NCBI GenBank assembly: GCA_963835525.1
Contig: CAWIFM010000009.1
Coordinates: 124,001 to 188,000, forward strand
From: DASSUW01 sp963835525
Lineage (GTDB): Bacteria; Actinomycetota; Thermoleophilia; Solirubrobacterales; Solirubrobacteraceae
Reading direction: 5' to 3'
Length of the DNA stretch: 64,000 nucleotides
Each line of letters begins with the position of its first letter. The first letter of the stretch is position 1. Below are positions 7,683 to 15,755 of the stretch, piece after piece. Under the pieces are notes generated by a model. That model was not told where the DNA came from. It made no database searches and saw only the letters and a program-made list of their open reading frames with translations. A program made the translations under genes and the position numbers.

Positions 7683-8101
7683 GAGCGGTCGACGAGGTCG
7701 TTCTGGATCTGCAGCGGCGGCGCGCCCGGCTCGGCGGCCTTCGGCGCAGCGTCCGGGGCCTCGGCCGGCTGCTCGACGCCCATGACCTCGAACAGCTCGC
7801 CGGTCTCGTACATCTCGGTGATGATGTCGCAGCCGCCCACCAGCTCGCCCTTGACGAAGAGCTGCGGGATGGTCGGCCAGTTCGACAGCGCCGACAGCTC
7901 GGCGCGGATGCGCGGGTCGGGCAGGATGTCGACGGCGGCGAACTCCTTGCCGACGGCGTCGAGGGCGGCCACCGTGCGCGCGGAGAAGCCGCACGCCGGG
8001 CGCTCCGGCGTCCCCTTCATGAAGAGGATCACCTCGTGGTCGCGGATCGCGTCGGCGATCGCCTCGCGGATGGGGTTCTCGGTCGTCTCGCTCATGCTCA
8101 C
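7679..8101 (-). CDS. grxD: Monothiol glutaredoxin, Grx4/GrxD type
   Basis: 140 residues. The core has VILFMKGTPERPACGFSARTV with the monothiol CGFS active site, then the substrate motif SNWPTIPQLFVKGELVGGCDII, as in Grx4/GrxD proteins that carry [2Fe-2S] clusters together with BolA. The last about 35 residues are an Ala/Pro-rich tail. The GTG start at 8101 overlaps the bolA stop (GTGA); ATG 8095 is an alternative. Coupling to bolA and facing iscA strongly supports a role in iron-sulfur cluster trafficking. The 3' end overlaps the converging TetR gene by four bases. Confidence 0.92.
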   Translation of the reverse strand: MSMSETTENPIREAIADAIRDHEVILFMKGTPERPACGFSARTVAALDAVGKEFAAVDILPDPRIRAELSALSNWPTIPQLFVKGELVGGCDIITEMYETGELFEVMGVEQPAEAPDAAPKAAEPGAPPLQIQNDLVDRS

Positions 8102-8325
8102 TCCGCTCGCGTTTCGAGGGACAGCGCGTGGATAGGCCCGCCGATGTCGGGCCCGAACACCGCGTACACGCGGCGATGCTGCTCGATCCGGCTCATGCCG
8201 GCGAACTCGGCAGCGGCGACCGAGGCGCGGAAATGGTCGCCCCCGCCGGTGAGGTCGGTGACCTCGGCGCGAGCGCCCGGGATGGCCTCCTCGATGCGCT
8301 GCTTAAGCTCGTCCGTGCTCGGCAC
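8098..8325 (-). CDS. bolA: BolA family protein
   Basis: 75 residues from GTG 8325; a TTG at 8334 is possible. It has the BolA/IbaG fold pattern: a first helix DELKQRIEEAIPGA, then VTDLTGGGDHFRASVAAAEFAGMSRIEQHRRVYAVFG, with the conserved His of the DHF motif that can ligate a cluster shared with a monothiol glutaredoxin. It is transcribed with the CGFS glutaredoxin gene and diverges from iscA. Typical short size for the family. Confidence 0.9.
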   Translation of the reverse strand: MPSTDELKQRIEEAIPGARAEVTDLTGGGDHFRASVAAAEFAGMSRIEQHRRVYAVFGPDIGGPIHALSLETRAE

Positions 8326-8366
8326 GATAAGCAAAGAGAGTAGCGGGCGCTATTCTTTCTGAAGCG

Positions 8367-8720
8367 ATGATCACGTTCACCGAAAAGGGCGCCGAGAAGG
8401 TGCAGGAGTTCCTGGCCGGCCAGGGCGCCGAGATCCAGACCTCCGGCCTGCGGGTCGGCGTGCGCGGCGGCGGCTGCTCGGGCTTCCAGTACGCGCTTGC
8501 GTTCGACACCCAGCGCGAGGGTGACCAGGTGTTCGAGGACCACGGCCTCCGCATCCTGGTCGACGGCCCGAGCCTGCCGTACGTGCGCGGCGCGGTGGTC
8601 GACTTCGTCGAAGGCCTCCAGGGCGCCGGCTTCAAGGTCGACAACCCCAACGTGATCGCGGCGTGCGGCTGCGGCTCCTCGTTCCGCGTGGCGGACGAGG
8701 AAGAGGTCTCGGCGGTCTAA
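8367..8720 (+). CDS. Iron-sulfur cluster assembly accessory protein (IscA/ErpA type)
   Basis: 117 residues, an A-type carrier. The three conserved cysteines are present: one in RGGGCSGFQYAL and two in AACGCGSSFRV. The fold begins with ITFTEKGAEKVQEFL. A TATTCT box lies at 8351-8356, 11 bases before the ATG, without a convincing -35. Divergent from bolA-grxD, so the three genes form an iron-sulfur maturation module. Whether it is ErpA-like or IscA-like cannot be settled here. Confidence 0.92.
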   Translation: MITFTEKGAEKVQEFLAGQGAEIQTSGLRVGVRGGGCSGFQYALAFDTQREGDQVFEDHGLRILVDGPSLPYVRGAVVDFVEGLQGAGFKVDNPNVIAACGCGSSFRVADEEEVSAV

Positions 8721-8729
8721 GGCCTCGGG

Positions 8730-8746
8730 GGCCCGCCCAGCGGGCC
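8730..8746. terminator. Possible hairpin after iscA
   Basis: GGCCCGC, a CCA loop and GCGGGCC form a 7-bp stem ten bases after the iscA stop. No T-run follows, and the next gene begins at 8762, so it may be only a weak terminator. Confidence 0.3.
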
Positions 8747-8761
8747 ATTCGGTGTCGAGCG

Positions 8762-10018
8762 ATGTCCCGCTGGGCACCCCTAGCCGCCCTCGCGGCGGTC
8801 GCACTCGTCCTCGTCGTCGTCCTGACGCGGGACGGCGAGCGGCCCGCTCCGCGACCACCGGCGCCGACCCCGATTCCCACCCCCGAGCGGGCGCGGCTCG
8901 ACGCTCCCGCCGAAGGCCCGTCGCTGGCCGTCGGCATCACCGAGCCGAACCCGTACCTGTTCGCGCCCGACGACGTGCTCCCGGTGGCCGAGCCGTTCCG
9001 GCGCTGGCGCGACGAGCTGGTGCGGATGAAGCCCGAGCTCTACCGGCTCGTGATCGTGTGGGAGATGCTCCAGCCCGACCCCGCAGGCCCGGCGGACCTG
9101 GCCAAGCTCGACCTCGGCTGCATGCGCGACAAGCAGCCGTGCGCGCCCTACGCGAGCGTCCAGGACCAGCTGCGGGCGCTGGCCGCGCGTCAGCGCGAGG
9201 GCGGCTGGCAGTCGCTGGTGGTGTTCACCAGCACGCCGCAGTGGGCGGCCGTCCCGCCGCGCGGGTGCCGGGCCGGCGAGGGCGCCGGTCCGCCACGCGG
9301 CCTGCGGGCGTACCGCACGCTGGTGTCGTCCGTGCTCGACCTGGCCGAGGACTACGGCGTGCGGATCGACTACCTCACGCCATGGAACGAGCCCAACCAT
9401 CCGTACTTCATCTCGCCCCAGCGCAAGGCGTGCGACGCGCTCTCCCCGTCGCGGGCCATCGCGCCCTACGCCCGTCTCGCACGTGCCGCGCGGGCCGAGC
9501 TCGCCGAGCACGGCGGCGGCGACCACCAGCTCGTCCTGGGCGAGATGGCCGGCATCCTCGAGCCCAGCGCGCGCGCCACCGGCGTCGCGGAGATGATCCA
9601 GGGCCTGCCGCGCGAGTTGGTGTGCGCGGCGCCGGTGTGGTCCCAGCACGCCTACATCGGCGGCACCGACCCGGTCGCCACGGTCAAGGCCGCGCTGGCG
9701 ACCCGCCGCTGCCCGCGCGAGCACGCGATCTGGATCACCGAGACCGGCGTCGGCCCGGCGCCGGGTGGTCTCTCACTCGCGCGCGGGATCACCAGCGAGG
9801 CGCAGGGCTGCCGGCTGCTGCACCGGCGTCTGCGCGCCTGGCGCGCCGACCCGCGCGTGACGGTCGCCGCCCAGTACACGATGCGCGAGGACGACCTGTT
9901 CCCGACCGGCCTCGTCACCACCGACCTGGCGCGCGCCCGGCCGGCGCTGCGGGAGTGGCAGGCGTGGGGCGCGCGCGAGGAGCCGAGCGCGCCGCCGCCG
10001 CGCTCGACCTGCGGCTAG
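8762..10018 (+). CDS. Membrane-anchored or secreted glycoside-hydrolase-like protein
   Basis: 418 residues. The N-terminal hydrophobic segment (PLAALAAVALVLVVVL) is a signal peptide or anchor, followed by a Pro-rich linker. The rest looks like a clan-A TIM barrel: an acid/base Glu in YLTPWNEPNHPYF and a likely nucleophile Glu in IWITETGVG, with SLVVFTSTPQWA and WSQHAYIG around them. The NEP...TETG spacing fits GH5/GH39-like enzymes, but I cannot name a family or sugar. ATG 8762 puts the signal segment at the N-terminus. It ends overlapping the convergent membrane-protein gene. Confidence 0.75.
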   Translation: MSRWAPLAALAAVALVLVVVLTRDGERPAPRPPAPTPIPTPERARLDAPAEGPSLAVGITEPNPYLFAPDDVLPVAEPFRRWRDELVRMKPELYRLVIVWEMLQPDPAGPADLAKLDLGCMRDKQPCAPYASVQDQLRALAARQREGGWQSLVVFTSTPQWAAVPPRGCRAGEGAGPPRGLRAYRTLVSSVLDLAEDYGVRIDYLTPWNEPNHPYFISPQRKACDALSPSRAIAPYARLARAARAELAEHGGGDHQLVLGEMAGILEPSARATGVAEMIQGLPRELVCAAPVWSQHAYIGGTDPVATVKAALATRRCPREHAIWITETGVGPAPGGLSLARGITSEAQGCRLLHRRLRAWRADPRVTVAAQYTMREDDLFPTGLVTTDLARARPALREWQAWGAREEPSAPPPRSTCG

Positions 10019-11376
10019 CGCCCGGCCTGGTAGAGCAGCCAGAGGGCGAGCATCGTGAAGCCGACCATGATGCTCAGCATCCAGTACTGCGACCGCACCG
10101 CCTGGGCCTGCTGGCCGTACTTCGCCAGCGCGCGGTCGTGGGCGAGGGTGAGCGCCGCCACGTGGCCGACGACGACGAACGCGACCTGCGCGTACCACGT
10201 CCCGTTCTGGCTGATCAGGGAGAAGTCGATCGCCGCCGACGCGGTGCCGAAGATGTCCCAGCCCTGGCCGAACGGATCCGAGGCCAGGTACTGGATCGCC
10301 TGACCCTCGAACAGCAAATAGGTGAGGTAGTGGGCGATGACGTAGACGGCGGCGATCGGCACGAGCGAGTGCACGAAGGCACTCCGGAGCTCCGGCCCCG
10401 TGAACCCGCCGCCGACCGAGCGGGCGCCCTCGATGCCGAGTCGGTAGAAGCCCGCGATGAGCAGGACGCAGCCGACGAGCCCGATCGTGTTGGCCAGGTC
10501 GAGCGCGGTCTCGACGGCCAGGCCGATCGAGGTGAAGACGTCCTGCAGCCACGGTCCGATCTGGTTCCACAGGTCGCCCTGGCTGAGCCCGTCGAACGTG
10601 ACGGTGCCGATCATCACCATCACGACGGCGACGGTGGCGGGCGCCTGATCGAGTCGCGGCAGGCCGCCGAGCGGCGGGCGGACGCCCACCACACGGTCGC
10701 GCGTCTCGAACACGCTGATGCGCGAGAGCAGATTGAAGTAGACCGAGAACGCCTCGCCGCGCCGCGTCCAGGTCTCGACGCCCCACACCGCCTGGGCGGC
10801 GAGCGTGACGACCGTGTAGCCGACCGCGGCCGTGACCAGCAGCGACGGTGTGTTGGCCCATTCGCCGACCAGCTCGATCCAGGTGAACGTCAGCAGCCCG
10901 ATCGCGGCGGGCCAGCGGCCGAGCTGCTCCGGATAGGGGCGGCGGGCCGGAGCGCGGCGGCCGACCAGAGCGCCCGTCGCGCGCCCGATCGCGCGCCACG
11001 GGTTGAAGGCGCGGAAGACGTCGCCGAACAGGATCGACAGGATCACGAGGCCGACCCAGAACGTGATCATGATGAAAGTCGGCGCGAGGTTGTCGGCGGC
11101 CGACTCCGGCCCGACGTAGCCGGCCACGATCACCACCACCAGCAGCGCGACGCCGATCGCCCCGCAGAGGATCTCCACGGCGCGGCCTCCGAGCAGGCGG
11201 CCGAGCAGCGGAAGCGGGCGCCAGGACGGCTTCTCCAGCCGCGGCTTCGGCCACAGCAGCGCCAGCGCCGCGAACGAGACCACGAGCACGGCCGCGGCGC
11301 CCCACGCGAACAGCAGCTCGTCGATCGGCAGCGGGTTGCGCTGGATCGGGCCGCCGTGTGCGAAGAGCTGGACCAC
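10015..11376 (-). CDS. Polytopic membrane protein, unknown function
   Basis: 453 residues and about 10-12 hydrophobic segments. The N-terminus (FAHGGPIQRNPLPIDELLFAWGAAAVLVV) and internal FGDVFRAFNPWRAIGRA, FTWIELVGEW and TFDGLSQ resemble a conserved actinobacterial membrane family sometimes labelled fenitrothion hydrolase; that label is recalled and weak evidence of function. GTG 11376 lies 9 bases after the stop of the upstream thioredoxin-like lipoprotein, so the two form an operon and may work together at the membrane. Confidence 0.75.
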   Translation of the reverse strand: MVQLFAHGGPIQRNPLPIDELLFAWGAAAVLVVSFAALALLWPKPRLEKPSWRPLPLLGRLLGGRAVEILCGAIGVALLVVVIVAGYVGPESAADNLAPTFIMITFWVGLVILSILFGDVFRAFNPWRAIGRATGALVGRRAPARRPYPEQLGRWPAAIGLLTFTWIELVGEWANTPSLLVTAAVGYTVVTLAAQAVWGVETWTRRGEAFSVYFNLLSRISVFETRDRVVGVRPPLGGLPRLDQAPATVAVVMVMIGTVTFDGLSQGDLWNQIGPWLQDVFTSIGLAVETALDLANTIGLVGCVLLIAGFYRLGIEGARSVGGGFTGPELRSAFVHSLVPIAAVYVIAHYLTYLLFEGQAIQYLASDPFGQGWDIFGTASAAIDFSLISQNGTWYAQVAFVVVGHVAALTLAHDRALAKYGQQAQAVRSQYWMLSIMVGFTMLALWLLYQAGR

Positions 11377-11384
11377 GCCGATGC

Positions 11385-12392
11385 CTAGAGCGCGGTGTTG
11401 ATCGCGTCCTCGAAGGCCTTCTGGCCGAAGGATCCCTCGAGCCGCCTGGTGACCTTGCCGTCCGCGCCGATCGCGAACAGCCACGGCTCGGTCCGCAGCC
11501 GGAAGGCCTCCAGCGGCTCGCGCAGCCCCTGGTTCGGATCGTTGTCCGTGTAGACCTCCTGGTGGATGAACTCGACCTTGTCGCCGTACTTGGCCTTGAG
11601 CTGCACGGCGATGTCGGTCACCGGCCCGCAGACGCGCGACTGGCAGAGCTGCGGGGTCGAGAAGAGCAGGGCCACGGGCTTCTTGCCGAGCACCTTGTCG
11701 AGGCTCTGCTCGTGCATGTCGCTCGGCGGCGTGCGGGTGTCGAGCAGGTCCTCGTTGCCGCCGACGGAGGCCAGCGTGTCGGTCGCCACCTTGGGCGCCG
11801 CCTCGCCGACGTCGGGGATCTCGTCCGCCTTCTTCGTCGACACCGTGACGTTCGCGGGCGCGGCGACGAACGTGTTGCCGGTCTGCGTCACCGCGAGCAC
11901 CGCCCACGGGCCCTTCTGGTCGAACTGCACGTTCGCCTGGTAGACGGCGGCGAACGGGTCGGTCTCCTCGGCCGCCTGGCGGGAGCGGTAGCGCCCCTCG
12001 GTGATGAGCACGTCGGCGGGCGCCAGGAACGGGCCTTCGGCCGGCTGGTCGGGCGTCGGCGCGACGTAGACGGCGGTCGGCCCGTACACGAACTGGCCCT
12101 GGTCGTCGATCATCCCGAAGGCCAGGCGGTCCTCGCCGACCGTGAACACCGACGTGGCGAGGCCGACCTCGGTCGACCCGCCGCCCTTGACCTCCTCGGC
12201 GAGGTCGTTGAGCGTCTTGCCGCTCGCCGACGGGAAGATCGACTCGTCGGGCTGGGAGGCCGCTCGCACGTTCGCCTGGAGGCCGCCCTCCTCGGGCACG
12301 CGGCTGACGGGGTCGTCCGACGCGCCGCCGTCACCGCCGCCGCAGCCGGCCATGGCGCAGGCGAGCAGCGCGGCGAGCACGAGCCTCCTCAT
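11385..12392 (-). CDS. Lipoprotein with C-terminal thioredoxin-like domain
   Basis: 335 residues. The N-terminus MRRLVLAALLACAMAGCGGG is a lipoprotein signal with lipobox Cys at about 16. A middle domain (about 40-190) carries Tyr/Phe-rich strands (FVYGPTAVYVAP). The last about 110 residues look thioredoxin-like: KKPVALLFSTPQLCQSRVCGPVTDIAVQLKAKYG, with the two cysteines separated by four residues rather than two, and then TEPWLFAIGADGKVTRRLEGSFG. This suggests a membrane-tethered redox or metal protein; the C-x4-C spacing argues against ordinary thioredoxin chemistry. It precedes the polytopic membrane protein by nine bases. Confidence 0.8.
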   Translation of the reverse strand: MRRLVLAALLACAMAGCGGGDGGASDDPVSRVPEEGGLQANVRAASQPDESIFPSASGKTLNDLAEEVKGGGSTEVGLATSVFTVGEDRLAFGMIDDQGQFVYGPTAVYVAPTPDQPAEGPFLAPADVLITEGRYRSRQAAEETDPFAAVYQANVQFDQKGPWAVLAVTQTGNTFVAAPANVTVSTKKADEIPDVGEAAPKVATDTLASVGGNEDLLDTRTPPSDMHEQSLDKVLGKKPVALLFSTPQLCQSRVCGPVTDIAVQLKAKYGDKVEFIHQEVYTDNDPNQGLREPLEAFRLRTEPWLFAIGADGKVTRRLEGSFGQKAFEDAINTAL

Positions 12393-12415
12393 CACGGTGC
12401 ATGAGGGTAGCCAGG

Positions 12416-13033
12416 TCAGGCGGGCTCGTTGTCCAGGCTCCGCCACAGGTACAGGCAGGCGCGCGTCCGGTGCGGACGCCAGGGCTCGGCCAGCGCCTTC
12501 AGCTCGGCGGGCGCGGGCGGGCGCGCGAGACCGTATGCGCGCATCGCCGCGTTGCGCACCCCGAGGTCGCCGGTCGGCAGAACGTCGGGGCGCTGGAGCG
12601 TGAACATCAGGAACATGTGGGCGGTCCACTCGCCGATGCCCTTGACGGCGGTCAGCTCGCGGATGACCTCCTCGTCGGGCAGGTCGGGCAGCCGGTCGAG
12701 CTCCAGCTCGCCGGAGATCACGTGCTCGGCCAGCGAGCGCAGATAGACGACCTTGGCCCGGCTGAAGCCGCACGCCACCCGCAGCTCCTCGGGATCGTCG
12801 GCGAGGATCTGCTCGGGCGTCGGCGTGTGGCCGAATCGCTCCACGAACCGCTTCCAGATCGAGTCGGCGGCCTTCACCGACAGCTGCTGGCCGGTGATCG
12901 CCCGCACGAGCACGCCGTAGGGCTCCTCGGGCCGCCCGCGCCGGCCGGGCTTGGCGGGCAGCGGCCCGCCGTCGTCGATCAGCCGCGCCATCACCGGATC
13001 GGCGCGGTGGAGGTGGGCGTCCGGGGCCAGCAC
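12416..13033 (-). CDS. DNA-3-methyladenine glycosylase II-like base-excision enzyme
   Basis: 205 residues, HhH-GPD superfamily, AlkA/MAG type. The first half carries YGVLVRAITGQQLSVKAADSIWKRF; the helix-hairpin-helix is LTAVKGIGEWTAHMFLMF (about residues 127-144), and the catalytic Asp is at about 156 in LPTGDLGVR. It removes alkylated bases from DNA. The N-terminal domain of E. coli AlkA is absent, as in many short actinobacterial forms. The start lies 15 bases from a long palindrome at 13048-13118. Confidence 0.9.
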   Translation of the reverse strand: MLAPDAHLHRADPVMARLIDDGGPLPAKPGRRGRPEEPYGVLVRAITGQQLSVKAADSIWKRFVERFGHTPTPEQILADDPEELRVACGFSRAKVVYLRSLAEHVISGELELDRLPDLPDEEVIRELTAVKGIGEWTAHMFLMFTLQRPDVLPTGDLGVRNAAMRAYGLARPPAPAELKALAEPWRPHRTRACLYLWRSLDNEPA

Positions 13034-13047
13034 AGCCCCGAGCGTAT

Positions 13048-13118
13048 AAGGGGGGTCAGACCCTTCTGTACTACTACAGATCGAAACTGTTGCAGTACAG
13101 AGGGGTCTGACCCCCCTT
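13048..13118. repeat. Long imperfect palindrome of the GGGGTCAGACCCC family
   Basis: The 16-base left arm (13048-13063, AAGGGGGGTCAGACCC) is the exact reverse complement of the right arm (13103-13118). Inside it an 8-bp stem continues (TCTGTACT with AGTACAGA) and a small ACAG/CTGT stem caps the loop. It lies between the DHH gene stop and the glycosylase start on the minus strand, where it would form a strong RNA hairpin, but no T-run follows. The same core occurs as a shorter perfect palindrome at 39002-39022. Confidence 0.85.
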
Positions 13119-13123
13119 GGGGT

Positions 13124-14062
13124 TCAGCCGTCGGCGTTGATGCGGGCGACGAGCTCGCCGAGGACGCGGGGGGCGTCCTCGTTGGCGATCTGGCAGGTGC
13201 CGGCCGCCTCGTGGCCGCCGCCGCCGTAGGAGAGCATGAGCTCGCCGACGTTGGTGCGGCTGCCGCGGTCGATGATCGACTTGCCGGTCGCGAAGACGGT
13301 GTTCTGCTGCTTGAGGCCCCACAGCACGTGGATCGAGACGTTGCACTGGGGGAACATCGCGTAGATCGTGAAGCGGTTCGTGGGGTGGATGAGCTCCTCG
13401 TCGCGGAGGTCGAGGACCACGAGGTTGCCGTGCACGGTGGCGCAGCGGCCGATCTGCTCGGCGGCCTTGGCGGCGTGCTCGTTGTAGAGCTCGACGCGCT
13501 CGGCGACGTCCGGCAGGGCGAGGATCTCTTCGACGCTCAGCGTCGTGCAGGCGTCGATCAGCTCCATCATCAGCTGGTAGTTGGAGATCCGGAACTCGCG
13601 GAAGCGGCCGAGCCCGGTGCGCGGGTCCATGAGGAAGTTGAGCAGCGTCCAGCCGGACGGCTTGAGGATCTCCTCGAGCGAGAACTGGGCGGCGTCGCCC
13701 TTGTCCACGGCGTCCATCAGCTCCTCGATGCCGGGGAACGTCGACGCGGCGCCGAAGTGCGCGTACACCACGCGGGCGGCCGACTCGGCGCCGGGCACGA
13801 TCACGTGGTTGCCGGGCCGGCCCTCGACCCGGAGCGTCTCCGAGTGATGGTGGTCGAACGCGATGTGCACGTCCGGGTGATACGGGAGATTGGTGGTGAT
13901 GTCACCGGGGCCGAGCTCGACCTTCCCGTCCTGCACGTCCTTGGGGTGGACGAACTTGACGTCGTCGAGCATGCCGAGGTGCTTGAGGAGGGCGGCGCAC
14001 ACCAGCCCGTCGAAGTCGGAGCGCGTCACGAGGCGGAAGCGCTCTGCCTGAAGCTGCGTCAT
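13124..14062 (-). CDS. DHH-family phosphoesterase
   Basis: 312 residues. The DHH signature residues are present: TRSDFDGLVCAALL, then AFDHHHSE, then VDKGDAAQF, and the DHHA1 RNA/phosphate-binding loop SYGGGGHEAAGTCQI near the C-terminus. These enzymes hydrolyse short oligonucleotides, cyclic dinucleotides or polyphosphate; the substrate cannot be fixed. The start at ATG 14062 is only 31 bases from a divergent lipoprotein gene. A strong palindrome follows its stop and may end transcription or protect the 3' end. Confidence 0.88.
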   Translation of the reverse strand: MTQLQAERFRLVTRSDFDGLVCAALLKHLGMLDDVKFVHPKDVQDGKVELGPGDITTNLPYHPDVHIAFDHHHSETLRVEGRPGNHVIVPGAESAARVVYAHFGAASTFPGIEELMDAVDKGDAAQFSLEEILKPSGWTLLNFLMDPRTGLGRFREFRISNYQLMMELIDACTTLSVEEILALPDVAERVELYNEHAAKAAEQIGRCATVHGNLVVLDLRDEELIHPTNRFTIYAMFPQCNVSIHVLWGLKQQNTVFATGKSIIDRGSRTNVGELMLSYGGGGHEAAGTCQIANEDAPRVLGELVARINADG

Positions 14063-14093
14063 GGGACCAACATCGGCAGGGTATGGCGTTGTC

Positions 14094-14576
14094 ATGACCC
14101 GCCCGCTGCTCTCCCTGACACTCGCGCTCGCCCTCCTCGCCGGCTGCGGCGGCGACGACAGCTCCTCGACGGGCGACTTCGTGGCGGACGCGAACAAGAT
14201 CTGCCGCGAGGGCGAGGCCAAGATCCAGGAGGTCACGCGCGAGGAGTCCGAGGCCGCCGGCAAGCCGCAGTCGCTCGAGGAGCAGCGCCGCGTGGTGGCG
14301 ACGGTGCTGGAGAGCACGGCGGAGGCGTACGAGCCGTACATGGAGCGCCTGCGGGGCCTCGAGCCGCCGTCGGACCTCGAGGCGAACTGGACGAGCTTCC
14401 TCGACGGCGTCGAGCGCGCCTTCGACATGATCCCCGAGCTGGCCGAGGCCACCCGCGCCGGCGACCAGAAGCGGCTGGAGGAGCTGTCCGGGGAGTTCAC
14501 GCAGATCGCGCGCGACACGCGGCCGTTCGCCGAGGACAACCGGCTCGACGACTGCCTGCCCGACCAGACGGGCTAG
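14094..14576 (+). CDS. Small lipoprotein, unknown function
   Basis: 160 residues. The start MTRPLLSLTLALALLAGCGG gives a lipobox Cys at about 18. The mature part is helical and acidic (FVADANKICREGEAKIQEVTREE, EPYMERLRGLEPPSDLEANW, FTQIARDTRPFAEDNRLDDC) and ends near a second Cys pair position (C of KICREG and DDCLPD), a pattern seen in actinobacterial extracytoplasmic proteins with one disulfide. ATG 14094 is chosen because it begins the signal peptide. Function unknown. Confidence 0.8.
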   Translation: MTRPLLSLTLALALLAGCGGDDSSSTGDFVADANKICREGEAKIQEVTREESEAAGKPQSLEEQRRVVATVLESTAEAYEPYMERLRGLEPPSDLEANWTSFLDGVERAFDMIPELAEATRAGDQKRLEELSGEFTQIARDTRPFAEDNRLDDCLPDQTG

Positions 14577-14639
14577 CCGAACCCCCGGTCGCCAGCAGCC
14601 CGTATCGCCGCTGCGGCCGAGTAATGCGACAGTTGCCAC

Positions 14640-15062
14640 ATGCTGAACGACTGGAGCCGTCTCGAGGCCGATCGGGCGTTCACGTCGGCCTACCGGGCAC
14701 GCCGGCGGGCCGCGTTCGCCGGCCGCCTGCGCCGCCTCGGGCGCACGGTGTGCGGACTCCCCGTCTACGACGAGTTCACGGACCGGCGCCGCGGCCCGCG
14801 CGGCGTCGTCGAGATCCCGCTCGACGCCATCGCCGGCACGACCGAGCCCAACCGCGCGGCCCAGTTCGACCAGCACTTCCGGCCCACGGCGCACACCCGC
14901 TGCCGCTGGCAGCGCGTCTTCATGGCCTTCCACGCCGGCGTCTCGCTGCCGCCGATCACGGTCGTCCGGGTCGGTGAGCGCTACGCGATCCGCGACGGTC
15001 ACCACCGCGTGTCGGTGGCGAAGGCGCTCGGCGCGCCGACGATCCCCGCGATCGTCGCCTAG
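14640..15062 (+). CDS. ParB-like nuclease/binding domain protein
   Basis: 140 residues. The C-terminal half has the ParB/Srx-like fold: GVSLPPITVVRVGERYAIRDGHHRVSVAKALG, where the DGHHR box corresponds to the nucleotide-binding motif of ParB N-terminal domains. The N-terminal half is Arg-rich. There is no helix-turn-helix segment, so it is not a chromosome-partition ParB. Families of this type are annotated as ParB-like or transcriptional regulators without proven function. It converges on and overlaps the TetR gene by four bases. Confidence 0.72.
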   Translation: MLNDWSRLEADRAFTSAYRARRRAAFAGRLRRLGRTVCGLPVYDEFTDRRRGPRGVVEIPLDAIAGTTEPNRAAQFDQHFRPTAHTRCRWQRVFMAFHAGVSLPPITVVRVGERYAIRDGHHRVSVAKALGAPTIPAIVA

Positions 15063-15709
15063 TCGCTTTCGCTCAGCAGCTGCGAGCAGGCGGTGTCCGC
15101 GCACCACTGCTCGTACTGCTCCGGCGTCCAGCCGCGCTGCTCGACGAGCAGCTGCCACAGGCTCGGGTGGTGGAGCGTCCACAGGATGTCTGCCGCACGC
15201 TCGACGTCGACCCGGAGCGCCCCCTGCTCGTCGAGGCTCGCGACGATCGTGCGCTGGTTGGCGTGGAACTCGGTCTCGATACGGCGCCACAGCGCGCCGA
15301 TGTCGGGATCGACCGGCGCGGCCGTCCGGATCACCTCGAGCACGCCGGCGATGCGGAGCTTGACCACGCGCGAGTTGCGCGCGGTCAGGCGCAGGCGGCG
15401 CTCGGGATCGGGCTCCTCCATCACCTCGCGGTACCACGGCTGCTCGGCCACGGGCAGCTCGTCGCGGCCGTCGCGCAGCAGGTGGTTCCAGAGCGCGCGC
15501 AGCAGGCCGCGCTTGGTCTCGAAGGCCACGTAGACGGTCTTGAGCGCGACGCCGGCCTCGCCCGCGATCGCCTCCATCGTCGTCGGCGCGTAGCCCTGGC
15601 GCTCGAACAGCCGCTGCGCCGCTTCGAGGATGTCGCGGCGGGTGGCGGCGGCCTGCCGGCGCCGGCGTGATGAGTCGTAGCGGCGCTTTGGCTTGACAGG
15701 CTCGGCCAT
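15059..15709 (-). CDS. TetR/AcrR family transcriptional regulator
   Basis: 216 residues. Helix-turn-helix at about 23-70: TRRDILEAAQRLFERQGYAPTTMEAIAGEAGVALKTVYVAFETKRGLL, preceded by a basic arm (KPKRRYDSSRRRRQ). The C-terminal domain ends in WTPEQYEQWCADTACSQLL. It diverges from a methyltransferase gene with 46 bases between the start codons, so it probably controls that gene and itself. I found no clean palindrome in the gap. Confidence 0.88.
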   Translation of the reverse strand: MAEPVKPKRRYDSSRRRRQAAATRRDILEAAQRLFERQGYAPTTMEAIAGEAGVALKTVYVAFETKRGLLRALWNHLLRDGRDELPVAEQPWYREVMEEPDPERRLRLTARNSRVVKLRIAGVLEVIRTAAPVDPDIGALWRRIETEFHANQRTIVASLDEQGALRVDVERAADILWTLHHPSLWQLLVEQRGWTPEQYEQWCADTACSQLLSESD

Positions 15710-15755
15710 TTACGTATCCTACTGCTGACTTCATTACTCGTAGAGAGCATCGAAT

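Noticed and set aside
12401..14977. Long plus-strand frame across the glycosylase, DHH and lipoprotein genes
   Set aside because: It overlaps several well-supported genes in other frames and has no domain. Same reasoning for 437-2374 and the minus-strand frame 13902-17042.
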